DNA of 64,000 bases, taken from Yamagishiella unicocca. Lineage: Eukaryota; Chlorophyta; Chlorophyceae; Chlamydomonadales; Volvocaceae. The position numbers and the translations under genes are program-made. The notes beneath the pieces are model-generated. The model saw only the letters and a program-made list of their open reading frames with translations. It was not told the origin of the DNA and did no database searches. This document shows, in pieces, positions 38,201 through 45,819 of this stretch. Within the stretch, counting starts at the first letter, position 1. Every line of letters starts with the position of its first letter. Where the stretch lies: the NCBI GenBank assembly GCA_003116995.1, contig BDSL01000207.1, forward strand, positions 1-64,000, given 5' to 3'.

Positions 38201-41200
38201 GGCCGCCTCGTCGGTGGCAGCCAGCAGCCGCGCCGCCAGCTGCTTGGACTGCCCGGCCTCCTGGTCGTCGATGAAGGCCTGGGCCCGGCGCCTGAACTGC
38301 CTGGCGGCCGCCACCTCCGCCTGTGCCTGCTCCAGCTCGCCCTCCACCACGTTGACCCGCTGCGAGGCCACCGCCAGCTGCGTCTCCAGCGCCTGCGCGC
38401 GGGAGCGGTACTTGGCGGAGTCGCCCTGCACCCCGGACAGCTCCTGGTGGACGGGGGGAGCGAAGGGGAGGGGACGGCAGGGGCGATGGGGAATGGGAAT
38501 GATGGGTTCGGCGTAGCGGGGTGATGACAGACGTACGGCAGCGGGACGGCTTAGGGTACAGCAGTGATGCGGGAGGCGTGTGGAGGAGAGAGCAGTGGTA
38601 CGCTGCAAACCCTTGGACCGCCCCCCCCCCTTTTCGGGCATCCACGGGTCTTCCTCGAACCCCCCCTTACGGAGCCGCACTTTGAGCTGGCCCTTGGCCA
38701 CCTTGCTCTCCCCCGCTGCCGCCGCTAGCTGCGCAGCCGCCGCCGCCAGCCGCTCCTTGTCCGCCTCCGCCTCCTCGTGCAGCCTCGCGACGGCCTGGCG
38801 CTCCGCCTCGCGCTGGGCAACCGCCTCGGACAGCTGGACGGACAGCTCGGAGGCAGCGGCACGGGCCTGAGGCGCCGATACAGGGGGGGAAGCGGGTGGA
38901 GATGAAGGGAGTTGAGGAGTTTTTGTGGACAAACAAGGATCATAATTAATATGTGCCGACGAGATTGAGACGCAGCAAGGCCACATGCCCCCTCTCGTAC
39001 ACAAATCCGCCCACCCATCCACCCGCCCTCCCACCGTGCCGCACCCCTGAACAAACCCGACACACGTGCGCTGTCACCTTCTCCAACTCTGCCTCAATCT
39101 CCGCCATCCTGCCCGCCGCTTCGCTCGTCGCCGACTCCACCTTGCTGTTGGTCTCCGTCGATGCTGCCGCCAGCTGCGCCTCCAGCGCCGCCAGCCGGTC
39201 GTTTGCGGCGTTGAGCTCGCCCACGTTGGAGGTGGCGTACTCGCGCACGGCCTCCAGCTTGTCCTCCACGTCCTCCGTCGCCTTGCGCGCCTCCGCCAGT
39301 GCCGTGTCGCGTTCCGTCAGCTGCTGCCGCAGGGCAACAGCCTGCGAGGTGATGACGTCAGGCGGGGATTAGGACCGCACCGCGTGTTGCCGCGACTGCA
39401 CGTGTTACAGACCTCCATTCCGTTAATCACTCCGTTAGTCATTCCGTTAATCACTTAAGACACCAGTACGCCCATGGTCGCCTCTCGCTCTCATCCAACC
39501 TCTCCCCTGCCCTCCCCTGCCCCTGGCGGACCTGGTCCCGTAGCTCCTGGAGCTCGCGTTGCGTGTTTCGCTCCAGCTCCTGAACGTGAGTCTGGTAGCG
39601 CCAGGAGAAGGGGGTCAGTGTTGTCGTCGGGGGTCTTCTGGGCGAAACGGCAGGTTCGATGGTTGAACCTCTTTGCTGTCAATCATCGTACGACGAAACA
39701 TGTACATGACCACGACGACTAGGCAGAAGAGGACAAGCCGCCCAACCGCCTCGCCCACGCCTCAGCCCGCCCCGTTTCTACGCTGGCCCGTTCTGACCTG
39801 CATGGCTGACGCCAGCTGCGTCGCTTTCGCCACCTCCGCCTCCACCCGCTCCGCCCGGGCCCGCTCCTGGTCGACCTCCTCGCCCAGCTCAGCCTCTCGG
39901 TGCTGCGAGGTGGGAGGGAGGAGCTGGCGGAGTGGGCCGTGGCTGGGCGGGAAGCATTAGGAGGAGGGAGGCCTAGAGGGGCCGGCCTGCGGTTCTCCCG
40001 CCTTGGATTTGCCTCAGCGCATCCCCGGCCGCTTCAGCCGCTCGGAGGCGTTTGCGTGCCTGCTGTATCGTACTTCTACCAATCCCCCCGTTCCCCGCCT
40101 TGAGCCTCCATCACCCTAAATTCTCGCGCTGCAACGCCCTCACCAACCTTGGCTTCCACTAGCCGCTTGGCCGCCAGGTCCATTTCCTTGCGGTGCTGCG
40201 CCTGCTGCGCCACCAGCTGCCGCTGAGCCTCCGCAGCCGCTGCCTTCTCCTCCGCCATCGCGCCCTGCAGCGACTCGAGCTTGTCCTGCGAGGGGCGGCG
40301 TGGGCAAGGGCCGGGCGTGATTGTGAGGCCCGTGCGCTGAGTGGGCTGGCGGCGTGCACCGAGGTGGCTGCTACAGTCGCCCAGGGGGCTGCTGTTAGTG
40401 CTGGTGCGCCTTCGAACCCCACCTGGAATCGTGAGGCCCGCATCTCCGCGTCCCTCAGCTGGTTGACGGCACTTTCCGTCTGCCGCTGCGCCGCCTCGAG
40501 CTGCTGCTGCAGCTGCCGCTGCGCCGCCTCCGTGCGCTCCCGCTCCTGGTTCGCCGTCTGCAGTACCCGGGCGAGCGTGTATGTTTCGGTGAGGCCGCGT
40601 GAGGGGACGCGAGATGCCGGTGTGAATGAAACGGCGCCACAGCGACAGTTAACCAGCGGAAAGCTCGTCACGGAGGGGCGTATCCGAAAGTACACGGCTG
40701 ATAACGCCGAGGGCCAATCAAACCGAGCTCGCCCCGCACCGCCTCACCTCTGCATGCCAAGGATTACCACACCCCCACCCCCAGCCCCCACCCAACTACG
40801 TGCTCAAATTTGTCAACCGCACCCATCCTCGAAGCCCTGTAAGCCGCCGCCGCTGCTGCGGTCGCGCTTTCCGTCGTACGTACGTTCAGCGCCTGCTCAA
40901 GGTTCCGCAGCGTGGCCTCCGCCGCGCCGGCGTCTGCGGGGGTCGTGTTTCCCCGACCACCCCGTTTGACGGGGCCGGGGACTGGGACGGTGCCCAACGC
41001 CCGCGCGGTGCCGAGTTGGGCCTGAAGCCGCCGGAGAGGGATCGGAGCGTGGGATGGTTGGATAGAGTGAGGGATGAGGCCGTGAGGTATGGCGGCATGA
41101 CCCATACAGCGGAGAGCACCCAGCAGGTCGCGCATGCGGCAAACCGACAGGACTGGTCCACCACGTAACGGCGGGCCCCCAACCCAGCATTCGCACAACC

Positions 41201-41377
41201 TGGGGTTGTTCCTCCTTGGTCCCACGCACGGCTCGCCGCTACTGCCACCGCAACCCATCACCCCAGCCTCCGCCGCACCTCCGCCTCCAGCAACCGCGAC
41301 TCCGCCTCCTTGGCGCGGCCCTCCGCCTGCGACACCCGCAGTCGCATCTGCGCCAGCTCCTTGTTCAGCAGGTCCAT
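25824..41377 (-). CDS. giant tail-anchored coiled-coil protein, golgin-84/CASP/giantin class
   Basis: I read this as a Golgi membrane tether: a long rod capturing vesicles, held by a C-terminal anchor. Twenty exons join in frame (5' to 3'): 41377-41279, 41021-40884, 40557-40423, 40285-40148, 39902-39798, 39591-39532, 39341-39078, 38866-38681, 38443-38159, 37947-33376, 33166-33089, 32956-32774, 32652-30898, 30581-30174, 29756-29561, 29290-29145, about 28945-27605, 27261-27052, 26869-26633 and 26261-25824. The product is about 3,657 residues, nearly all Ala/Glu/Gln/Leu heptads, followed by an unstructured Gly/Ala linker and one C-terminal hydrophobic segment with Tyr and His five residues apart, seen in golgin-84, CASP and giantin. 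Every exon length fits frame continuity. The N-terminus is uncertain: a pyrimidine-rich acceptor just upstream of the ATG suggests earlier exons. Golgin-84 is usually about 700 residues, so this is an outlier. Class assignment rests on the anchor, not on the coiled coil. Confidence 0.85.
26633..26869 (-). other. penultimate exon of the golgin
   Basis: 79 codons, phase 0 at both ends. Acceptor CCGCAG, then GCAGAGCAG; donor CCG/GTGAGT. It encodes the last coiled-coil turns (MSSLQARATALEQQNQQLQQ, then ELRRCE) and the start of a Gly/Ala/Ser linker. Confidence 0.85.
27052..27261 (-). other. exon 18 of the golgin
   Basis: 70 codons, phase 0 at both ends. A branch-point-like CTAAT lies about 17 bases before the acceptor, and the donor is AAG/GTTTGT. 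A Ser/Ala-rich hinge (SSSSSSGNKG) sits before a helix ending VNQQQQDLHAK, so the rod is briefly broken here. Confidence 0.8.
27605..28945 (-). other. exon 17 of the golgin, coiled coil
   Basis: 447 codons ending ELEM before donor GTGAGG. The acceptor lies behind a long pyrimidine tract (28,960-29,050). Several AGs are close together (28949, 28946, 28940 side), all phase 0, so the exact start is uncertain by up to three codons. Most is Ala/Glu heptad helix. The last 90 residues turn Gly/Arg/Pro-rich (GGSRSRRGSDGSGGGG), a likely flexible joint. Confidence 0.85.
29145..29290 (-). other. exon 16 of the golgin
   Basis: 146 bp. It begins with GT, which completes a Gly codon with the final G of exon 15, the only split codon I find in the gene. 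It ends TAQ before donor GTAGGGG. Continuous coiled coil (EQRVLELGQELEVALRH). Confidence 0.85.
29561..29756 (-). other. exon 15 of the golgin
   Basis: 196 bp. Acceptor CCACCAG before GTATCCCGG; the donor GTGAGAT follows CTGCAGG, leaving phase 1. It encodes VSRMEGQLEEERAAL and further heptads. Confidence 0.85.
30174..30581 (-). other. exon 14 of the golgin
   Basis: 136 codons, phase 0 at both ends. Acceptor GCACCCAG, donor CAG/GTGCGG. Coiled coil with clear Leu heptads (SLTALMDELSSRNDQLAAEL). Confidence 0.85.
30898..32652 (-). other. exon 13 of the golgin, large coiled-coil exon
   Basis: 585 codons without a stop, phase 0 at both ends. Acceptor CCGCCAG before GTGCACGCC, donor AAGAAG/GTACGG. 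Two similar basic islands, RAAVRKGKTIEASRLALEQQ and RAKLKAAIKKGKRLEEQL, interrupt an otherwise acidic Ala/Glu rod. The same island type (KLRSAVKKGKALAEAKS) occurs in exon 10, so it marks a long-range internal repeat. Confidence 0.9.
32774..33166 (-). other. exons 12 and 11 of the golgin
   Basis: Exon 12 is 32774-32956 (61 codons) and exon 11 is 33089-33166 (26 codons), both phase 0 at both ends with CAG before each donor. Exon 11 reads VAELSLELERVRGANEGLL and ends ASAQ. Exon 12 reads EELASREAELLEVGQQAEAR and ends EKLEQ. The joined heptads continue smoothly into exon 13. Confidence 0.85.
33573..33867 (-). repeat. seven 14-residue (42-bp) coiled-coil repeats in exon 10
   Basis: Consensus L-R-A-Q-L-E-A-A-x-x-A-E-x-x. 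Seven consecutive copies of exactly two heptads run from LRAQLEAARGAEAG to LRRQLEADSAAVQR. The exact 42-bp spacing and shared wording indicate in-frame tandem duplication in the coding sequence. Confidence 0.8.
37072..37323 (-). repeat. six 14-residue (42-bp) coiled-coil repeats near the start of exon 10
   Basis: Copies such as LEAQVAALEAAKRV, LQVQAAEMEGAKAA and LEAQVVQLDAGTAV follow each other at exactly 14 residues. The shared Leu, Gln and A-K-x-x positions show duplication of a two-heptad unit, with wording different from the 33.6-33.9 kb block. Confidence 0.8.
38159..39341 (-). other. exons 9, 8 and 7 of the golgin
   Basis: Exon 9 is 38159-38443 (95 codons), exon 8 is 38681-38866 (62 codons) and exon 7 is 39078-39341 (88 codons). 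All are phase 0 at both ends. Exon 8 uses donor AAA/GTGCGG: the stronger-looking GTAAGG seven bases later would break the frame with exon 9. Exon 9 holds a basic patch, RQFRRRAQAFIDDQEAGQSK. Confidence 0.8.
39532..41021 (-). other. exons 6 to 2 of the golgin
   Basis: Exon 6 is 39532-39591 (20 codons), exon 5 is 39798-39902 (35), exon 4 is 40148-40285 (46), exon 3 is 40423-40557 (45) and exon 2 is 40884-41021 (46). All are phase 0. Exon 2 begins AQLGTARALG, has a Gly/Pro/Arg loop (VPGPVKRGGRGN), then a helix ending LEQALN before donor GTACGTACG. The short exons are coiled coil and each ends in Gln, Lys or Asn. Confidence 0.75.
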
Positions 41378-41396
41378 GGCGGAAGTTGGCCCGGAG
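41279..41396 (-). other. first supported exon of the golgin; start uncertain
   Basis: The ATG at 41375-41377 opens MDLLNKELAQMRLRVSQAEG and runs 33 codons to donor GAG/GTGCGG. A strong pyrimidine-rich acceptor (CCTTCCCCCAG) ends at 41397, so the exon may really begin at 41396 and be joined to one or more upstream exons. I could not identify them: the stretch at about 41,500-41,570 (ALSRVAEQA) is a weak candidate but its splice phase does not fit. Confidence 0.6.
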
Positions 41397-43386
41397 CTGG
41401 GGGAAGGGAGAGGGCAGTAGACACACGATGGGGCGGGACGGAGCGCTCGGCGGGGCCATGGGAGCGGCACGGCGAGGGCCGGGGAGGGGTGGCGCAGCGG
41501 AGATACGACACTGACCGCCTGCTCAGCTACGCGGGATAAGGCCCTCAGCCGCGTGCCCCCCCGGATTTGTACACATGGGTCGCCCCCTGCGCAGTCGCTT
41601 AGGCGATGCAATCCCGAGCTGGTGGTGGCAGGGATGTGTGAGGCGCCGTTTGATCAGTACCCTGTGCGATATATTTAGGCCGACTAGTCAGCCGACGGGT
41701 CAGCCGGTTGCTCAGCCGGCGCGTCAGTCAGTGGATCAGCCGGTGGCATAATCAGATTTGGTTGGTATGCGGTCGAGCAGCCGCCTACATGCGGCCTCTG
41801 GTCCTCCACCAACAACCCCTGGGGTCGCCCGCGGTACGGCGGCATGCTGATCCGGCTAGGCACCCTACCTTGCAGGCGGTGCCTCTGGCCGCGGACGAGA
41901 TGCGGTATCGATTTAATGTGGAAACCTAGATGCCGATGGCAAATTCTCCGCAACGTATGCGGTGTATTTGTCAACACAGGCAACCCGCTGCCCCTACCGC
42001 CCCCTCCGAACACGCTGGCTTGCCTGGGTTCGGTAACTGGGAAGTTTGCGTAGATAGGTTTCCTTGGACTTACGCCTGTGCGGGTATCCTTGCCTTCAGC
42101 GGGGGGGCCATGCAATGTGCTTGCGCAACGGTCACTGACGGCATACGTACCTGGGACTGCGAATGTCGGTGAATTCACAAGGGCCTGTCAAGGGAAGTGA
42201 AGAACCGCTTAATTATTGGTGCGTCCACGAGGGGGGTTTCCATAGCAGATCGCTGCAAATGCTCGCCTCAGTCACAGGCGCCCTGGCCGAAGCATTTGTG
42301 CCTCCAGCAGGACCTCCAGTTTGTCTATCTGCTTTGTGTTTGCGAAATTCCTCGAGCTGCAGGTGACAGGAAAGCATCAGGCCGGGGTCGTATAGAAATC
42401 GTCGGGCCCAAACCAGAAGCCTACCCGCTGACGCCCGACGCGTTGCAGCTCCTCCTGCTTCTTCCTATCCATGTGACCTATCCTTTAACATCAAGCGCAG
42501 GTACCCAAATTGCTAACTAAGTGCTCATTGCGAGGTTGTCTCTCTTTCATTACCGGTACGCAAGGCCACGCAAAAAAAGAATGATAGAATGAAAGCGTGG
42601 AATTGGCACAATGTGTTGTGGTAGAAGCAGTATAACGGGTTGCGCGGCTGCCAAGTTCGCGCCAATTGTGCCCCACCCCCCAAATCGCCGCAAGATGTGC
42701 AGCTATGCACATGCACGCTACTATTGTTTTGCACTCCGTTCTTGCTCCTAGTTTGGGTTATTATGGTCAGCCCGTTCGGCAAACCTCATGCCAGCTGTCG
42801 TCGGCAACGGTCCAAGCCCTCGCTGCCGCCGCTGTGTCCCATGGCGTTACAGTCGCATGACCTGCAATTATCTCCTGGTTTTGCGGTTTTGCCGCCTCCA
42901 CTGGCTACAGCAGCGCGGTGGCATCGGCGCCACATAAACGAACCCCCACCTGCCACCGCTTGTCCTCGGGCTTCCCCAGAGCGGGGCTTCCCCAACCTAT
43001 CATGGATGCGGTCCTGTCTTCATGTATACATGACTAGCCCAGCCAGCCCATTCAAGGGTCAGTCATGTCACGCTACGACTCAAGAGCGTTATGGAACTGA
43101 ATGCATGGCGCGGCTCAGTGTCCTGGGTTACACTGACATGCCGTCACAAATAAAGCAATCCACCAGCAGCCTGCACCTCCCTATGGGAGCACTTGTCCCG
43201 GTTACCGGCCAGTTTGTGGCGGGGGGCGATTACCGGGGAGGCCGGTTACCGGGGTCTTCACAAAATGGCCTGGGATTGGGCAAAACCGGTAACCCCCCCG
43301 TATGCTCGTTCCGTAAAACGGTAAACGGGTAGGCCTGTTATCGACCAATTACCTGCGTGTGATACGAGAAACCCCGCCAATGAGTA
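41397..43386. other. 5' flank of the golgin, no supported gene
   Basis: Expected to hold the promoter and any missing 5' exons, but I cannot place them. It contains a short degenerate tandem of GTCAGCCGG-type words at about 41,685-41,750 and a cluster of CCGGTTACCGG words at 43,195-43,335. Open frames on either strand (for example minus 41684-42178, plus 42640-43332) match nothing I know and have no coding-like codon bias compared with the golgin. Confidence 0.5.
43244..43294. repeat. 9-bp perfect hairpin stem among CCGGTTACCGG words
   Basis: GGTTACCGG at 43244-43252 pairs with CCGGTAACC at 43286-43294 around a 33-base loop. Two more copies of TTACCGG lie just upstream (about 43202 and 43230), and an imperfect ACGGTAAACGG lies downstream. 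Confidence 0.6.
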
Positions 43387-44487
43387 TTGCTGGCCTGCTG
43401 TACGACTGCGCGACAAACGGCACTCCTGTGCGCCTGGTTAAAGTCCTCAGCCATAGCGACCTCCATCTACGGCAACGACTGCGCCGACGCAGGTGCGACC
43501 GCGGTTGCGAAGGGCGACGTTAAAGCGACGGTTACAGAACCGGCGGCAGACAATGCCCCGTACGACCGACACTACTGGTTGCGAAATCTGGCTAACAACC
43601 AGTACGTTTGCGACCTCAACCAGGGAATCATACGGATACTCCCGACACGCACACTCGCCTGTCACGCCAACTAACGTGGTGCTGTACAGCTGACGTGGCT
43701 CACTGGCATTGTCTCGCACTGGGAAAGACTACGCACCCTAGGTAGGACCGGCTAGCCTCAGCTGCCTCCAGGTAAGGGCGTCCGGGGTTCACAGATTCGC
43801 GACGCGAAAGGTTACAAATAGGATTTCACGACTCCTCAACCGGTTCTGCGTTCTGTATGCTACTCAGTGTCTGTATACCACAGAGTGCGAGACGCAGATA
43901 ACTGGTCTCGCACTGATGCTGGCCTTATCGCCAGTCTCAACGCTCCAGGGAAGCCCGCCCAGGTCACGCCTAGCGCAGCCGAACCCCCGGTACTCACAAA
44001 CAGTACTCGAAAAGCCTAAAATAGCGCGTTCACCACATAATATGGCAAGCACACGAGGTGGCGTGACACGCCGGATATACCAACGACACTGTCTACACGC
44101 AACAATGGGGTAGGTGAGGCCGCGACATCCCTCTGCGCCAAAACTAGCAATGCCTACCTCCTTACACAGTGTACCTGCCACTGGCTCACGAAGCAAGTAC
44201 TCAACGCACGATACGGATACCTCTACAACACCAAACTGCAGCAACTGTACGGCCGAGGTGGGGATGGCAAATGCCCTGTCTGCCACCACTGCAGACCTGG
44301 GGGACCTATACACGACTCTGGAGGGCACATCCTGGGGGGGGGTGCGCACCCAACCATGAAAGGAACGTATATAACCCGACACAACGCGGCCGTATGCACC
44401 CTAGTGGAAACCATACATAACGGTAAACATAAAGGCGGATACCTGATCATGGATGCCAGGCAGATGAACCCCGCCACAGATAGCTAG
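43387..44487 (+). pseudogene. relict C-terminal part of a LINE-type retrotransposon ORF
   Basis: One frame reads as protein-like sequence across about 1.1 kb but is broken by stops at 43672, 43753, 43819, 44017 and 44038. The last part (44041-44487) is open. It contains KCPVC at 44269-44283, then a His (HIL, 44326-44334), then G-x-HP, then TYITRHNAAV and GGYLIMDA. This order, CPxC then HxL, Cys-x-HP and a RHN-type helix, is the zinc-binding tail found after the reverse transcriptase in many algal and protist LINEs. The expected Cys before HP is Gly here (44341-44343, in a run of eight Gs). No reverse transcriptase motif is visible upstream, so only the 3' end survives. It stops 80 bp before the 177-bp satellite. 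Confidence 0.6.
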
Positions 44488-44543
44488 ACATGGGTTGGCT
44501 GGGTCCAGGCCACGGTGATAGACACGGCAGGCCCATGCACGCA

Positions 44544-44560
44544 CCTGCCTTGAAGGCAGG
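44544..44560. other. 17-bp palindrome next to the satellite boundary
   Basis: CCTGCCTTGAAGGCAGG is a perfect 8-bp stem around a single G, ending 7 bp before the first satellite base. Confidence 0.7.
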
Positions 44561-45819
44561 TAACACAGACTCTTCAAGGTATGTTTAATACAGATTTCCA
44601 CTTTCTGGACTTCGGTCAGATCTGTAAAACGCCCTGTAAATGCACCATGGTTATACTTGTACTGGCGGCTGGAATGCTAGGGATTGTAACAGTTACTACT
44701 ACATGCACATGGACTTCGCCAAAGGTCACCACCCTTTCACTGTGGACTCTTCAAGGTATGTTTAATACAAATTTCCACTTTCTGGACTTCGGTCAGATCT
44801 GTAAAACGCCCTGTAAATGCACCATGGTTTTACCTGTACTGGCGGCTGGAATGCTAGGGATTGTAACAGTTACTACTACATGCACATGGACTTCGCCTAA
44901 GGTCACCACCCTTTTACTGTGGACTCTTCAAGGTATGTTTAATACAAATTTCCACTTTCTGGACTTCGGTCAGATCCGTAAAACGCCCTGTAAATGCACC
45001 ATGGTTTTACTTGTACTGGCGGCTGGAATGCTAGGGATTGTAACAGTTACTACTACATGCACATGGACTTCGCCAAAGGTCACCACCCTTTCACTGTGGA
45101 CTCTTCAAGGTATGTTTAATACAAATCTCCACTTTCTGGACTTCGGTCAGATCTGTAAAACGCCCTGTAAATGCACCATGGTTTTACGTGTACTGGCGGC
45201 TGGAATGCTAGGGATTGTAACAGTTACTACAACATGCACATGGACTTCGCCAAAGGTCACCACCCTTTTACTGTGGACTCTTCAAGGTATGCTTAATACA
45301 AATTTCCACTTTCTGGACTTCGGTCAGATCTGTAAAACGCCCTGTAAATGCACCATGGTTTTACGTGTACTGGCGGCTGGAATGCTAGGGATTGTAACAG
45401 TTACTACTATATGCACATGGACTTCGCCAAAGGTCACCACCCTTTTACTGTGGACTCTTCAAGGTATGTTTAATACAAATCTCCACTTTCTGGACTTCGG
45501 TCAGATCTGTAAAATGCCCTGTAAATGCACCATGGTTTTACATGTACTGGCGGCTGGAATGCTAGGGATTGTAACAGTTACTACTACATGCACATGGACT
45601 TCGCCAAAGGTCACCACCCTTTTACTGTGGACTCTTCAAGGTATGTTTAATACAAATTTCCACTTTCTGGACTTCGGTCAGATCTGTAAAACGCCCTGTA
45701 AATGCACCATGGTTTTACTTGTACTGGCGGCTGGAATGCTAGGGATTGTAACAGTTACTACTACATGCACACGGACTTCGCCTAAGGTCACCACCCTTTT
45801 ACTGTGGACTCTTCAAGGT

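Noticed and set aside
38671..38680. GTAAGG seven bases downstream as the donor of golgin exon 8
   Set aside because: It looks stronger than GTGCGG but gives phase 1 and shifts exon 9 out of the coiled-coil frame; GTGCGG keeps both frames.
40884..40933. Shorter form of golgin exon 2 starting after CCCCGCAG at 40934
   Set aside because: It would need a phase-1 donor upstream, which I cannot find; the acceptor at 41022 gives phase 0 and fits exon 1. The shorter form remains possible as an alternative splice.
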